A stretch of 64,000 nt of DNA from Allgaiera indica (GCF_900106675.1 NZ_FNOB01000003.1:62001-126000), one strand, 5' to 3'; positions 16,664 through 26,462 are shown, numbered from the stretch's first letter. The notes: a model not told the origin generated them from the letters alone. Made by a program: numbers and translations.

Positions 16664-17994
16664 CCGACCTATACCAAGGCCAGCGGATGATGCGGAACAT
16701 GCGCAAGGCTGCAATGCAGCGCGGCGTGATCGCGATCCTCGACGTGGGCACCTCGAAGATAGGCTGCCTGATCCTGCGCTTCGACGGCCCCGATCATTTC
16801 CGCGAGGCCGAGGGCATCGGCCCGATGGCGGGGCAAAGCTCTTTCCGGGTGATCGGCGCCGCCACGACCCGTTCGCGCGGGGTGCGCTTCGGCGAGATCG
16901 ACGCCATGCAGGAGACCGAGCGCGCGATCCGCACCGCGGTGCAGGCGGCGCAGAAGATGGCGAATGTGCGCGTGGATCACGTCATCGCCTGTTTCTCGGG
17001 GGCGCGGCCGCGCAGCTACGGGTTGGCGGGCGAATGGGCGCTGGAAGAGGGCGCGGTGTCGGAACAGGACGTGGCGCGCGTGCTGGCGGCCTGCGAGGTG
17101 CCCGATATCGGCCAGGGACGCGAGGTTCTGCACGCCCAGCCGGTGAATTTCGCGCTCGACCACCGTTCGGGCCTGGGCGACCCGCGGGGGCAGGTGGGCA
17201 ACCGGCTGGCCTGCGACATGCACCTTCTGTCGGTCGATGGTGCCGCGATCCAGAACGTGCTGGCCGCCATCAAGCGCTGCGACCTGGAGGTCGCGGGGCT
17301 GGCCTCGTCGGCCTATGTCTCGGGGATTTCCAGTCTGGTCGAGGATGAACAGGAACTGGGCGCGGCCTGCATCGACATGGGCGGCGGCGCAACCGGCATC
17401 TCGGTCTTCATCAAGAAGCACATGATCTACGCCGACAGCGTGCGGCTGGGCGGCGATCATGTGACCTCGGATATCTCGAAGGGGCTGCAGGTGCCGCTGG
17501 CGGTGGCCGAGCGGATCAAGACCCGCCATGGCGGCGTGATCGCCACCGGCATGGACGACCGCGAGATGATCGAGATCGGCGGCGACAGCGGCGATTGGGA
17601 AAAGGACCGTCGCACCGCCAGCCGCGCCGAACTGATCGGCATCATGCGCCCGCGGGTCGAGGAGATCCTCGAAGAGGTGCGCGCGCGGCTGGACGCGGCC
17701 GGGTTCGAGCATCTGCCAAGCCAGCAGATCGTGCTGACCGGCGGCGGCAGCCAGATCCCCGGCCTTGACGGGCTGGCCAGCCGGATCCTGGGCCAGCGCG
17801 TGCGCCTGGGCCGGCCGCTGCGCGTCCAGGGGCTGCCGCAGGCCGCCACCGGGCCGGCGTTCAGCTCTGCCGTGGGGCTGTGCCTGTTCGCGGCCCATCC
17901 GCAGGACGAATGGTGGGATTTCGAGATGCCGCTGGATCGCTACCCCGCGCGGTCGCTCAAGCGGGCGCTGAAGTGGTTCAAGGACAATTGGTAG
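16660..17994 (+). CDS. ftsA: Cell division protein FtsA
   Basis: FtsA is the actin-like protein that tethers FtsZ to the membrane. In 444 residues it has the phosphate-1 motif AILDVGTSKIGCL, phosphate-2 ACIDMGGGATGISVF, and the adenosine motif IVLTGGGSQIPGL, plus the 1C/SHS2 insertion. The C-terminus (SLKRALKWFKDNW) is a typical amphipathic membrane-targeting helix. It begins inside the ftsQ stop (ATGA), implying coupled translation. A 387-bp regulatory gap separates it from ftsZ. Confidence 0.96.
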   Translation: MTDLYQGQRMMRNMRKAAMQRGVIAILDVGTSKIGCLILRFDGPDHFREAEGIGPMAGQSSFRVIGAATTRSRGVRFGEIDAMQETERAIRTAVQAAQKMANVRVDHVIACFSGARPRSYGLAGEWALEEGAVSEQDVARVLAACEVPDIGQGREVLHAQPVNFALDHRSGLGDPRGQVGNRLACDMHLLSVDGAAIQNVLAAIKRCDLEVAGLASSAYVSGISSLVEDEQELGAACIDMGGGATGISVFIKKHMIYADSVRLGGDHVTSDISKGLQVPLAVAERIKTRHGGVIATGMDDREMIEIGGDSGDWEKDRRTASRAELIGIMRPRVEEILEEVRARLDAAGFEHLPSQQIVLTGGGSQIPGLDGLASRILGQRVRLGRPLRVQGLPQAATGPAFSSAVGLCLFAAHPQDEWWDFEMPLDRYPARSLKRALKWFKDNW

Positions 17995-18018
17995 GGAGGG
18001 CCGGTCTCGCTGTCGAAC

Positions 18019-18051
18019 TGTGGCTCGACCTGTGGATAGGTTTGTGGAATA
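18019..18051 (+). promoter_or_regulatory. Three TGTGG repeats at 12-bp spacing before ftsZ
   Basis: TGTGG occurs at 18019, 18031 and 18043, exactly 12 bp apart. The middle copy, TGTGGATAG, differs by one base from the DnaA box TGTGGATAA and the third reads TGTGGAATA. DnaA controls ftsZ in Caulobacter, so these may be DnaA sites. The remaining ftsA-ftsZ gap (to 18381) also holds a 6-bp stem hairpin at 18064-18080 and two TTAAC half-sites (18197, 18319), but no gene. Confidence 0.4.
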
Positions 18052-18381
18052 ATCGGGGATAAGAGGCCGGCCAACGGCCTTGGGAAGGCACGGGCAGTGC
18101 TTTTCGAATCGCGATGGACGGTGGCGGCCCGCCTGGGCCGTGCAGTGGTACGGCAGATCCTCGGCACGCCGCGCGGCGCGCCGTATGGTAGATGTGTTAA
18201 CTGTTTCCACCAAGTATCGGGCAATAGGCGAAATCCCGCGTTGATCGGCGCTAAACCCCCGATATTTTGTGTTGATATTGCGTTTTTCACATGACCGTGG
18301 CACGCTGCAGATATATACTTAACGGCAGCGCGGGGATAAGCGGCCGCGAACGGCCCGTACAGCAAAGGCAGGCGGAAAGCG

Positions 18382-20034
18382 ATGACACTGAACCTCACCA
18401 TCAATGACGATCAGGAACTGAAGCCGCGGATCACTGTCTTCGGGGTTGGTGGTGCGGGCGGCAACGCCGTCAACAACATGATCGAGAAGCAGCTCGAGGG
18501 GGTCGAGTTCGTCGTCGCCAACACCGATGCGCAGGCGCTGCAGCAATCGAAGGCGCAGAACCGCATCCAGATGGGCGTGCGCGCGACCGAGGGCCTGGGG
18601 GCTGGCGCCCGGCCGAATGTCGGCGCCGCCGCGGCCGAGGAAACCATCGAGGAGATCGTCGACCATCTGGCCGGCGCGCATATGTGTTTCATCACCGCCG
18701 GCATGGGCGGCGGCACCGGCACCGGCGCCGCGCCGATCATCGGCCAGGCGGCGCGCGAGCTGGGCGTGCTGACCGTGGGCGTGGTGACCAAGCCGTTCCA
18801 GTTCGAGGGCGCCAAGCGTATGCGCCAGGCCGAAGAGGGCGTCGAGGCGCTGCAAAAGGTCGTCGACACGCTGATCATCATCCCGAACCAGAACCTGTTC
18901 CGGCTGGCCAACGAGAAGACCACCTTCACCGAAGCCTTCGCTTTGGCCGACGACGTGCTCTATCAGGGCGTCAAGGGCGTGACCGACCTGATGGTGCGCC
19001 CGGGCCTGATCAACCTCGACTTCGCCGATGTCCGCGCCGTGATGGACGAGATGGGCAAGGCGATGATGGGCACCGGCGAGGCCGAAGGCGAGAACCGCGC
19101 CGTCGATGCCGCCGAGAAGGCGATTGCCAACCCGCTGCTGGACGAGATCAGCCTGAACGGCGCCAAGGGCGTGCTGATCAACATCACCGGCGGCTACGAC
19201 ATGACCCTGTTCGAACTGGACGAGGCCGCGAACATCATCCGCGAAAAGGTCGACCCGGACGCCAACATCATCGTCGGCTCGACGCTGGATACCACGATGG
19301 AAGGCACGATCCGCGTCTCTGTCGTCGCCACCGGCATCGACGCGGCGCCAGCGGCGGCCGAAACCCCGGTGCCGCGCCGCCGCCTGGCGGAACCGCTGCC
19401 CGCCCATCAGACCGGCGCCCATCCCAACGATGCGCAGGCAAGCCCGGCCCCCGCGCCCGTCGCGACGCCCGAGCCCGCAGCCGCGCGCCTTGAGGAACCC
19501 GCCGAGGAGCCTTCGCTGTTCGAAAGCTTCCCGCCGGCGGCCCGGACCCAGCCGCAACAGCAGGCCGACGATCTGCCGCCGCCCGCCTACCGGCCGCAGC
19601 CGCAGCCGGTGCAGCAGCGACCCGCTGCCCAGGCGCCGCACCCCGCGATCGAGGACGATGCCGCGGCCTTCGTCGCCCCGCGCGGCCGGGCCGCCGGCAC
19701 GCCCTCACCCGAGGCCTTGGCCCGCCTCGCGGCCGCTGTGAATAAGCAACCCGCCGGCCGTGCGCCGCTGCCGCGCCAGGCCGCGCAATCCGCACAGCAG
19801 CCGCGCGAGGCCGCTCAGGCGCCGCGCCCGCAGGCCGGGGCAGAGCGCCCGCGCTTTGGCATCAACTCGTTGATCAACCGTATGACGGGCCACGGGCACG
19901 AGGCCGGACCCGACCGAGCTCAGGCCGCGCAGCGCCAGCAGCCTCCGGTCACCGCCTATGAGGAAGAGCACGAGGCCGATCCCGAGCAGGAGCGCATCGA
20001 GATCCCGGCCTTCCTGCGCCGTCAGGCGAACTAG
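18382..20034 (+). CDS. ftsZ: Cell division GTPase FtsZ
   Basis: FtsZ polymerises into the cytokinetic ring. The 550-residue protein has the tubulin signature [12 protein letters not shown], the N-terminal [15 protein letters not shown], and the T7 loop [14 protein letters not shown]. The globular part ends near residue 325. A long linker rich in Pro, Ala and Gln (~325-535) is typical of alphaproteobacteria and longer than in E. coli. The extreme C-terminus [13 protein letters not shown] is the conserved peptide that binds FtsA and other tethers. It has its own upstream region and a hairpin terminator downstream. Confidence 0.97.
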   Translation: MTLNLTINDDQELKPRITVFGVGGAGGNAVNNMIEKQLEGVEFVVANTDAQALQQSKAQNRIQMGVRATEGLGAGARPNVGAAAAEETIEEIVDHLAGAHMCFITAGMGGGTGTGAAPIIGQAARELGVLTVGVVTKPFQFEGAKRMRQAEEGVEALQKVVDTLIIIPNQNLFRLANEKTTFTEAFALADDVLYQGVKGVTDLMVRPGLINLDFADVRAVMDEMGKAMMGTGEAEGENRAVDAAEKAIANPLLDEISLNGAKGVLINITGGYDMTLFELDEAANIIREKVDPDANIIVGSTLDTTMEGTIRVSVVATGIDAAPAAAETPVPRRRLAEPLPAHQTGAHPNDAQASPAPAPVATPEPAAARLEEPAEEPSLFESFPPAARTQPQQQADDLPPPAYRPQPQPVQQRPAAQAPHPAIEDDAAAFVAPRGRAAGTPSPEALARLAAAVNKQPAGRAPLPRQAAQSAQQPREAAQAPRPQAGAERPRFGINSLINRMTGHGHEAGPDRAQAAQRQQPPVTAYEEEHEADPEQERIEIPAFLRRQAN

Positions 20035-20061
20035 AACCAGACGACCACCACTCGCAGCGAC

Positions 20062-20090
20062 GACAGGGCCGGGGGAACCCGGCCCTTGTC
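20062..20090 (+). terminator. Terminator hairpin after ftsZ
   Basis: GACAGGGCCGGG-GGAA-CCCGGCCCTTGTC forms a 12-bp stem with one bulged T and a GGAA loop, 28 bp past the ftsZ stop, followed by a GTTGGT stretch instead of a clean T run. It separates ftsZ from lpxC. The rest of the gap to 20483 is A+T-richer from ~20265 and probably holds the lpxC promoter; I see no gene in it. Confidence 0.65.
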
Positions 20091-20483
20091 GTTGGTGCCT
20101 CGGGGTCAGGCCGCGCGCGTCATGGATCCCCCGGGGGCTGCGACGCTGGCGCGGGTGCCGTCCTTGCATCCTGTACCCCGTGTCAGGCGTGATGGCGCGT
20201 GCCGGCCATCGCCCGGGGCGGGGCCGGACGGCGCGACCCCGGGCCGGAGGCATTCAAATATCACCGAACGGGCGTGTACATATGATCTGCTATTTATCAT
20301 GTATTACAATGCGTTATGCGGTGTTTTTGCGGGATCGGCGCGAATTTGCCAAAGTGTGAAGGCTTTGTTACATCGCGTTGCAAAGAGTGAATTGTGATGC
20401 GAATGGCATGTGATTAGGTCCAAGCTGCGGACCATAGGGCGATGACGATCCATGGGGTGGTTCGTGCAAGGATTGAGGATTTG

Positions 20484-21404
20484 GTGCAACAGACGCTAAA
20501 ATCAGCGGTGACCTTTGCCGGCGTCGGCCTGCATAGCGGCCAGCCCGCGCGGATGCGCGTGCAGCCGGCTTCGGCCGATTACGGCATTTGGTTCAAGCGC
20601 ACCGACCTGCATGGTCGCGACGCGATGATCGCCGCGCGCTGGGATCAGGTTCACCCGTCGAAACTGTGCACCGTGGTCGAGAACGCCGCCGGTGTGCAGG
20701 TATCGACGATCGAACATGTCATGGCGGCGCTGGCCGGCTGCGGCATCCAGAACGCCCTGATCGAGATCGACGGCCCCGAGGTCCCGATTCTCGATGGCTC
20801 GGCCATGCCCTTCGTCGAGGCCATCCTGGCGCGGGGCACCCGGATGCTGGACGTGCCCGTGCGCGCCTTTCGTATTCTCGAGCGTGTCGAGGTCAGCGAT
20901 GGCCTTTCCTGGGCCCGGCTCGACCCGTCGGAGATGCTCGAGATCGATTTCTCGATCGATTTCACCGATGCGGCGATCGGCCAGCAGCGCAAGACGCTGA
21001 ACATGGCCAACGGCGCCTTTGTGCGCGAATTGTGCGACAGTCGTACCTTCTGCCGCCAATCCGACGTGGATGCGATGCGCCGCAACGGCCTTGCGCTGGG
21101 CGGCACCGTCGAGAACGCCGTGGTTGTCGATGGCGATCGTATTCTCAGCCCCGGTGGGCTGCGCCATGCCGATGAACCGGTGCGCCACAAGATGCTGGAT
21201 GCGCTGGGCGATCTGGCGCTGGCCGGCGCGCCGATCCTGGGGCGCTACACTGGCAACCGCTCGGGCCATGCGCTGACGAACCGCCTGCTGCGGCAGCTGT
21301 TCGCGCAGCCAGGTGCCTATCGGCTGGTCGAGGTGGGGGTGAACACTGGCTGCAAGCTGCCCGGCGTCGGGCTGTCGCGCCACGACGTTCCGGTCCACGC
21401 CTGA
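20484..21404 (+). CDS. lpxC: UDP-3-O-acyl-N-acetylglucosamine deacetylase LpxC
   Basis: LpxC is the zinc deacetylase that commits UDP-acyl-GlcNAc to lipid A synthesis. The 306-residue sequence shows the family start TLKSAVTFAGVGLHSGQPA, the first Zn His in STIEHVMAALAG, the second Zn His and Asp in HKMLDALGDLALAG, and the C-terminal NRSGHALTNRLLRQL with the catalytic His. GTG 20484 was chosen because family members start a few residues before TLKS and TGAGGA lies 4 nt upstream; ATG 20442 would add 14 residues. It follows ftsZ as in most proteobacteria. Confidence 0.95.
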   Translation: MQQTLKSAVTFAGVGLHSGQPARMRVQPASADYGIWFKRTDLHGRDAMIAARWDQVHPSKLCTVVENAAGVQVSTIEHVMAALAGCGIQNALIEIDGPEVPILDGSAMPFVEAILARGTRMLDVPVRAFRILERVEVSDGLSWARLDPSEMLEIDFSIDFTDAAIGQQRKTLNMANGAFVRELCDSRTFCRQSDVDAMRRNGLALGGTVENAVVVDGDRILSPGGLRHADEPVRHKMLDALGDLALAGAPILGRYTGNRSGHALTNRLLRQLFAQPGAYRLVEVGVNTGCKLPGVGLSRHDVPVHA

Positions 21405-21523
21405 GTAGCGCGAAACCCGCCAAAGGCATTTTGCGCCCCGGATTTTTCTGTGCTAACAGACGGACGAAGAGAGGCCGCGCGGCGACGCGATCGCCTCCGA
21501 AATCGGTGAAGGGGCAGGCGGAA

Positions 21524-22366
21524 ATGGCAGGCGTCAGGTCTTACGCGCGGCTTATCGGGGCGACTGCGTTGGTCGCGCTTCTTGCGGCCTGCGGCGGAAA
21601 GTCGGCCAAGGAAATCCCGCTGGGCACATATACCGCCAAGCAGATCTACCAGCGCGGCGAGTATGAGTTGAACACGCGCAAGAAGCCCAAGGACGCGGCG
21701 CATTTCTTCTCGGAGACCGAACGCCTTTATCCGTATTCGCCCTGGGCCAAGCGCGCGCTGATCATGGAGGCCTACGCCTACCACGAGTCGCGCCAATACG
21801 ATAAGTCGCGTGCCGCCGCCCGGCGCTATCTGGAATTCTATCCCGCCGATGATGACGCGGCCTATGCGCAATACCTCGTGGCGCTTAGCTATTACGACCA
21901 GATCGATAAGGTCGGACGCGATCAGGGCGTGACATTCCAGGCGCTTCAGGCGCTGCGGGACGTGATCGAGAAATATCCCGATACCTCCTATGCGCGGTCT
22001 TCGGTGCTGAAATTTGATCTGGCCTTCGACCATCTCGCGGCGAAGGAGATGGAGATCGGGCGCTATTACCTCAAGCGCCAGAATTATGCCGCGGCGATCA
22101 ACCGCTTCCGCAATGTGGTGCAGAACTACCAGACGACCGACCAGGTGCCCGAGGCGCTGGAACGTCTGGTCGAGGCCTATACCGCACTTGGCCTGACGGA
22201 CCAGGCGCAGACCGCGGGCGCGATCCTGGGCTACAATTTCCGCTCCAGCCCCTATTACGACTCGGCCTACAAGCTTCTGAAGGAAAAGGGCCTGTCGCCG
22301 AAGCCGAAGGGCCGTGGCTGGCTGCGCGAGGTCTATCGTCAGATGATCCAGGGGAAATGGCTCTAG
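21524..22366 (+). CDS. bamD: Outer membrane assembly lipoprotein BamD
   Basis: BamD is the essential TPR lipoprotein of the BAM complex that inserts beta-barrels into the outer membrane. The 280-residue precursor has a lipoprotein signal ending in the lipobox LAAC (Cys near residue 24), then TPR repeats (YQRGEYELNTRKKPKDAAHF; YAQYLVALSYYDQI). ATG 21524 starts the signal peptide; the upstream in-frame extension to 21431 is not part of it. It lies between lpxC and recN, 12 bp before recN. Confidence 0.94.
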   Translation: MAGVRSYARLIGATALVALLAACGGKSAKEIPLGTYTAKQIYQRGEYELNTRKKPKDAAHFFSETERLYPYSPWAKRALIMEAYAYHESRQYDKSRAAARRYLEFYPADDDAAYAQYLVALSYYDQIDKVGRDQGVTFQALQALRDVIEKYPDTSYARSSVLKFDLAFDHLAAKEMEIGRYYLKRQNYAAAINRFRNVVQNYQTTDQVPEALERLVEAYTALGLTDQAQTAGAILGYNFRSSPYYDSAYKLLKEKGLSPKPKGRGWLREVYRQMIQGKWL

Positions 22367-22378
22367 GCCAGGCCGCAG

Positions 22379-24028
22379 ATGCTGCGCAGCCTCGACATCC
22401 ACGACCTTCTCATCATCGACCGGCTGGAGCTGACGTTCCGGCCGGGGCTGAACGTGCTGACCGGGGAAACCGGGGCCGGCAAATCGATCTTGCTTGACGC
22501 GCTGGGCTTCGTGCTGGGGTGGCGCGGCCGGGCCGAACTGGTGCGCGCCGGCGCCGAGCAGGGAGAGGTGGTCGCCGTCTTCGATCTGCCCGCGGGCCAC
22601 GCCGGCCGCGCGGTGCTGCAAGAGGCTGGTCTGCCGGCCGGGAATGAACTGATCCTGCGCCGGGTGAACAGCTCCGACGGGCGCAAGACCGCCTGGGTGA
22701 ACGATCGTCGCGCCTCGGGCGAGGTGCTGCGCGCGCTTTCCGACACACTGGTGGAACTGCACGGCCAGCAGGACGACCGCGGCCTTCTGAACCCGCGTGG
22801 CCACCGTGCGCTGCTGGATGATTTCGCCCAGGTCCAGGGGATCTTGGCCGAGGTCGGCGCCGCCTGGTCGGCCTTCGGCGCCGCGCGCAAGCGCCTGGCG
22901 CAGGCCGAGGGCGCGCTGGCCGCCGTTCAGGCCGAGGAAGAGTTCTTGCGCCATGCGGTGGCCGAGCTTGACAAGCTCGACCCGCAGCCGGGCGAAGAGG
23001 GCGTGCTGGATTCCGAGCGCCGCGCGATGCAGGCGGCGAACCGGATCCGCGAGGATATCCTGCGCGCCCATCAGGCGCTGGGGTTGGACGGGGCCGAGGG
23101 GCCGATGCGCGACGCGCTGCGCTGGCTGGAAGGGGTGGCGGACAGCGCCGAGGGCCGGCTCGACGCGCCGATCGAGGCGCTGAACCGCGCCCTGATCGAA
23201 CTGGGCGAGGCCGAGCAGGGCACCGCCGATACGCTGGAGGCGCTGGATGTGGATCCCGCCGCGCTGGAGCGTTGCGAAGAACGGCTGTTCGCGATCCGGG
23301 CGCTGGCGCGCAAGCATTCGGTGGCGCCGGACGAATTGGGCGTTCTGGCCCAGGACTTGCGCACCCGGCTCGAGGCGCTGGACGGCGGCGCGGCGCAGAT
23401 CGTGGATTTGCGTGCCGCGATGGAGGCAGCCCGGGTCACCCATCTGGAGGCCTGCGCCCAGCTTAGCGCGCGGCGTGCCGACGCGGCGGCAAAGCTGGAT
23501 GCGGCGATGGCGGGGGAACTGGCACCCCTGAAGATGGAGCGCGCCCTGTTCTCCACCCAGATCACCCCGGCCGAGCCGGGCCCCGAAGGCGCTGATCAGG
23601 TGGCCTTCACCGTCGCGACCAACCCCGGCGCGCCGGCGGGGCCGTTGAACAAGATCGCCTCGGGCGGGGAATTGTCGCGCTTCCTTCTGGCGCTGAAGGT
23701 CTGCCTGACGCGCGGCGACACGGCGCTCACGATGATCTTCGACGAGATCGATCGCGGCGTGGGCGGCGCCACAGCCGATGCGGTGGGGCGGCGCCTGGCG
23801 CGGCTGGCCGAGGATGCCCAGGTGCTTGTCGTCACCCATTCACCGCAGGTTGCCGCGCGCGGTGCCCATCACTGGCGCGTGGCCAAGGCGGTTAGCGCCG
23901 GCATGACGACCTCGTCCGTCACGCCGCTTGACCCCGACGACCGCGTGGATGAGATCGCGCGAATGCTGGCCGGCGACACGATCACCGATGCCGCGCGCGA
24001 CGCCGCCAGGGCGTTGCTCGACGCCTGA
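22379..24028 (+). CDS. recN: DNA repair protein RecN
   Basis: RecN is an SMC-like ATPase for double-strand break repair. In 549 residues it shows the N-terminal Walker A (TGETGAGKSILLDALGFVLG), the VELHGQQDDRGLL motif, a central coiled-coil region rich in Ala, Glu and Arg (~150-370), and the C-terminal ABC signature ASGGELSRFLLALK followed by Walker B TMIFDEIDRGVGG and the VVTHSPQVAA switch. It begins 12 bp after bamD and probably shares its transcript. It ends before a REP-like repeat. Confidence 0.96.
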   Translation: MLRSLDIHDLLIIDRLELTFRPGLNVLTGETGAGKSILLDALGFVLGWRGRAELVRAGAEQGEVVAVFDLPAGHAGRAVLQEAGLPAGNELILRRVNSSDGRKTAWVNDRRASGEVLRALSDTLVELHGQQDDRGLLNPRGHRALLDDFAQVQGILAEVGAAWSAFGAARKRLAQAEGALAAVQAEEEFLRHAVAELDKLDPQPGEEGVLDSERRAMQAANRIREDILRAHQALGLDGAEGPMRDALRWLEGVADSAEGRLDAPIEALNRALIELGEAEQGTADTLEALDVDPAALERCEERLFAIRALARKHSVAPDELGVLAQDLRTRLEALDGGAAQIVDLRAAMEAARVTHLEACAQLSARRADAAAKLDAAMAGELAPLKMERALFSTQITPAEPGPEGADQVAFTVATNPGAPAGPLNKIASGGELSRFLLALKVCLTRGDTALTMIFDEIDRGVGGATADAVGRRLARLAEDAQVLVVTHSPQVAARGAHHWRVAKAVSAGMTTSSVTPLDPDDRVDEIARMLAGDTITDAARDAARALLDA

Positions 24029-24054
24029 CCACGGCGCGAAACCCTTGTCCCTTC

Positions 24055-24110
24055 CTCTTGGCGGAAATACTCCAGGGGTGCAGGGGGCAGCGCCCCCGCC
24101 GCCTTCCCCG
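24055..24110 (+). repeat. REP-like dispersed repeat, copy 1
   Basis: The block reads CTTGGCGGAAATACTCCAGG followed by a GGGGGC-AGC-GCCCCC hairpin. Related blocks occur at 49064-49116 and, inverted, near 40045-40125. It lies between the convergent recN and SnoaL-like genes and may act as a bidirectional terminator. Confidence 0.6.
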
Positions 24111-24124
24111 TCCGTAGCTGCGCT

Positions 24125-24517
24125 TCAGCCTTCCTCGACGGTGAATTGTGCCGAGACGGCCTGCCAGCCGGTGCGGTCGCGCAGCAGCACGGCCATCAGG
24201 ATCGTTGCGATGCGGCCGGCGTCTGTGCCGTCGGGATTCAGCACGCCCGACAGGACAAAGCGCTGATGCACCACCGCCATGTCCTTGCCCAGAGGCCGCA
24301 GCTTGGCCCGGCCGGTCACCAGCCGGGCGCGCGCGAAGGCGCCCTTCATCTCGCCGGTCACGGTGCGCGCGATCGCCTGGCGTCCCTCGGCCCATTCGCC
24401 GGTCAGGGTCAGGAAATCGGCGTCTTCCGTGAACAGCCCCGTCAGGCCTGCCACGTCGCGTGCCAGCCAGGCGCCGGAAAACGCCCGGGCGAAGGCGTCG
24501 GGACCCTCAAGCCCCAT
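24125..24517 (-). CDS. SgcJ/EcaC-family (NTF2/SnoaL-like) protein
   Basis: A 130-residue protein with the cone-shaped NTF2 fold pattern: DAFARAFSGAWLARDVAGLT, then FTEDADFLTLTGEWAEGR, and C-terminal beta strands (DMAVVHQRFVLSG, IATILMAVLLRDRTGWQAVS). It matches DUF4440/SgcJ proteins, which often lack a known substrate. Its start overlaps the end of the FAD-linked dehydrogenase by 11 bp on the same strand, so it is probably co-translated with it. Whether it serves that enzyme is unknown. Confidence 0.75.
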   Translation of the reverse strand: MGLEGPDAFARAFSGAWLARDVAGLTGLFTEDADFLTLTGEWAEGRQAIARTVTGEMKGAFARARLVTGRAKLRPLGKDMAVVHQRFVLSGVLNPDGTDAGRIATILMAVLLRDRTGWQAVSAQFTVEEG

Positions 24518-25892
24518 CGGGGCGCACCATCTTGCCGGGGTTCAGAAGGTTCGCCGGGTCCAGCGCCCGCTTGATCTGCCCCATCACGTCCCAGCCTGCG
24601 CCATGCTCGCGCTCCATATAGTCCAGCTTGCCCATGCCGATACCATGCTCGCCGGTGACAGTGCCACCCAGTCGCAGCGCCCTTTCGGCCATGTTGGCGG
24701 CAAGCCGCTTGGCCGCCGCCACCTCGGCGCCGTCTTCAGGCGCGACCAGCAGGACGGCATGGAAATTGCCGTCGCCTACATGGCCCAGGATCGGCCCCGG
24801 GATCGGGCTGGCGGCGATCTCGGCCGCGGTTTCCTCGACCGCCTCGGCCAGGCGTGAGATCGGCACGCAGACATCCGTGACCCAGGCCGTCGCGCCCGGG
24901 CGAAGGCGCAGGATCGACCAATAGGCCTCGTGCCGCATTTTCCACAGACGAGAGCGGTCCTCGGGGCGGGCGGCCCACTGAAACGCGCCGGCGCCGAAGT
25001 CCCGCGCGATTTCGCCGAAACGGGCGGCCTGCTCGGCGACGCCGGCCTCGGAGCCGTGGAATTCGACCAGCAGGTGGGGCCGTTGAGGCATTGCGGCCCG
25101 GGCCTCGGCGTTGAAGGCCGCGACCGTCGCCGTGTCGACGAATTCGATCCGCGCCATCGGGATGCCGGACTGGATCGTGGCGATCACCGCCTCAACGGCC
25201 GGGCCCATCGCCGGGAAGGCGCAGACCGCGGCCGAGATCGCCTCGGGCTGGCCGTGCAGGCGCAGGGTCAGTTCGGTGATCAGCCCCAGCGTGCCCTCGG
25301 CGCCGACGAATAGCCCGGTCAGATCGTAGCCGGCGGAGGATTTCCGCGCCATCGTGCCGGTGCGGATGACGCGGCCGTCGGCCAGCACTACCTCCAGCCC
25401 CAGAACGTTGTCGCGCATCGTGCCGTAGCGCACCGCGGTGGTTCCCGAGGCGCGCGTCGCGGCCATGCCGCCAAGCGAGGCGTTGGCGCCGGGGTCGACC
25501 GGGAACATCAGCCCGGTCGTGCGCAATTCGGTGTTCAGCGCCTCGCGCGTCAGCCCGGGCTGGATCCGGACCAGCATGTCCTGCGGGAAGATCTCCAGCA
25601 CCTTGTCCATCTGCGAAAAATCGACGCAGACCCCGCCGCGGATCGCCAGCGCATGGCCTTCCAGGGACGTCCCCGCGCCCCAGGCCGTGACCGGCACGCC
25701 GGCCGGCGCGCAGATGCGCAGGATCGCCGCGACCTCTTCCGTCGTGCGCGGATAGGCCACCGCATCGGGGGGCGCCGGGGCAAAGTGGGTCTCATTCCGG
25801 CCATGGATATCCAGATCCGATGGCGCCTGACTGAACCGCCGCCCAAGCAGCGCGGCCAACGCGTCGGTAACCGTTTGCGGCAGGCCTGGCAT
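24507..25892 (-). CDS. FAD-binding oxidoreductase, GlcD / D-lactate dehydrogenase (cytochrome) type
   Basis: A 461-residue flavoenzyme of the VAO/PCMH family. The FAD site is seen in WGAGTSLEGHALAIRGG and VDPGANASLGGMAATRASGT; the C-terminal cap has the FAD-oxidase motif TGEHGIGMGKLDYME. Such enzymes oxidise D-2-hydroxy acids (D-lactate, glycolate, D-2-hydroxyglutarate) and pass electrons to a membrane acceptor. It is a single polypeptide with no GlcE or GlcF neighbour, which favours a Dld-type D-lactate dehydrogenase over the glycolate oxidase complex. The substrate is inferred. It overlaps the SnoaL-like gene downstream; a hypothetical membrane protein gene ends 4 bp upstream. Confidence 0.88.
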   Translation of the reverse strand: MPGLPQTVTDALAALLGRRFSQAPSDLDIHGRNETHFAPAPPDAVAYPRTTEEVAAILRICAPAGVPVTAWGAGTSLEGHALAIRGGVCVDFSQMDKVLEIFPQDMLVRIQPGLTREALNTELRTTGLMFPVDPGANASLGGMAATRASGTTAVRYGTMRDNVLGLEVVLADGRVIRTGTMARKSSAGYDLTGLFVGAEGTLGLITELTLRLHGQPEAISAAVCAFPAMGPAVEAVIATIQSGIPMARIEFVDTATVAAFNAEARAAMPQRPHLLVEFHGSEAGVAEQAARFGEIARDFGAGAFQWAARPEDRSRLWKMRHEAYWSILRLRPGATAWVTDVCVPISRLAEAVEETAAEIAASPIPGPILGHVGDGNFHAVLLVAPEDGAEVAAAKRLAANMAERALRLGGTVTGEHGIGMGKLDYMEREHGAGWDVMGQIKRALDPANLLNPGKMVRPDGA

Positions 25893-25895
25893 GGC

Positions 25896-26462
25896 CTAGC
25901 TTCCGCAGCGATAGGCGTAGTAGGTCTGGTCGGCCTCGCCCGGTGGGTGCAGTTCGAGATGGTCGATGGCGCTGCCGTAGCTGACCATCGCCACGGCCAG
26001 CCGCCCGATGCGGTCGCCCGTCAGGATCAGATCCTGGCCGGTGATGCGGTATTCGACCTTGTAGGCCACGGCTTTCGGCCCTTCGTGCAGGCGAAACAGG
26101 CCATGCTGGAAGCTGACGGGGTTCAGGCAATCCGAGAAAACCGTCCCCGGTGCCACGCGCTGGGGCACTACGCGCATGGTCCAGCGGCCCAGGATGAACG
26201 GCGGCACCTGGGGGCGATCGGAGGTATAGCCCTCTAGCAGACGGTATTTGTCCAGATAGGCGGCGAAGCCTTCTGATTTGCGCAGATCGTCGAGATAGCG
26301 CAGCGGGTCGGTCTTGCGCAGGTTGGCGTAATAGGCCTCGGCGCGGTGGTTCTGATAGGCGAGATAGCCGATGTAGAGCGCACCGAAGATGGCGACGCCA
26401 ATCAGGACATTCAGCGTCTCGCGCCGTAGGGTCAGACGGCGCCGCTCGGGCAGCGAGGGCAT
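25896..26462 (-). CDS. Conserved hypothetical membrane-anchored protein
   Basis: A 188-residue protein I do not recognise. It has a basic N-terminus (RRRLTLRRE), one TM (LNVLIGVAIFGALYIGYLAY, residues ~17-36), then a soluble domain with two cysteines (one near the C-terminus in YYAYRCGS) and several beta-like segments (GRWTMRVVPQRV, YKVEYRITGQDLILTGD). Orientation suggests a periplasmic domain. It lies 4 bp before the FAD-linked dehydrogenase on the same strand, so the two may be co-transcribed. ATG 26462 gives the shortest natural N-terminus before the TM; the frame extends further upstream. Confidence 0.65.
   Translation of the reverse strand: MPSLPERRRLTLRRETLNVLIGVAIFGALYIGYLAYQNHRAEAYYANLRKTDPLRYLDDLRKSEGFAAYLDKYRLLEGYTSDRPQVPPFILGRWTMRVVPQRVAPGTVFSDCLNPVSFQHGLFRLHEGPKAVAYKVEYRITGQDLILTGDRIGRLAVAMVSYGSAIDHLELHPPGEADQTYYAYRCGS

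Noticed and set aside
21317-23839. 840-codon minus-strand ORF opposite bamD/recN
   Set aside because: Shadow frame of recN and bamD in GC-rich DNA; His/Gln/Arg-rich with no motif, while the plus strand encodes clear BamD and RecN.
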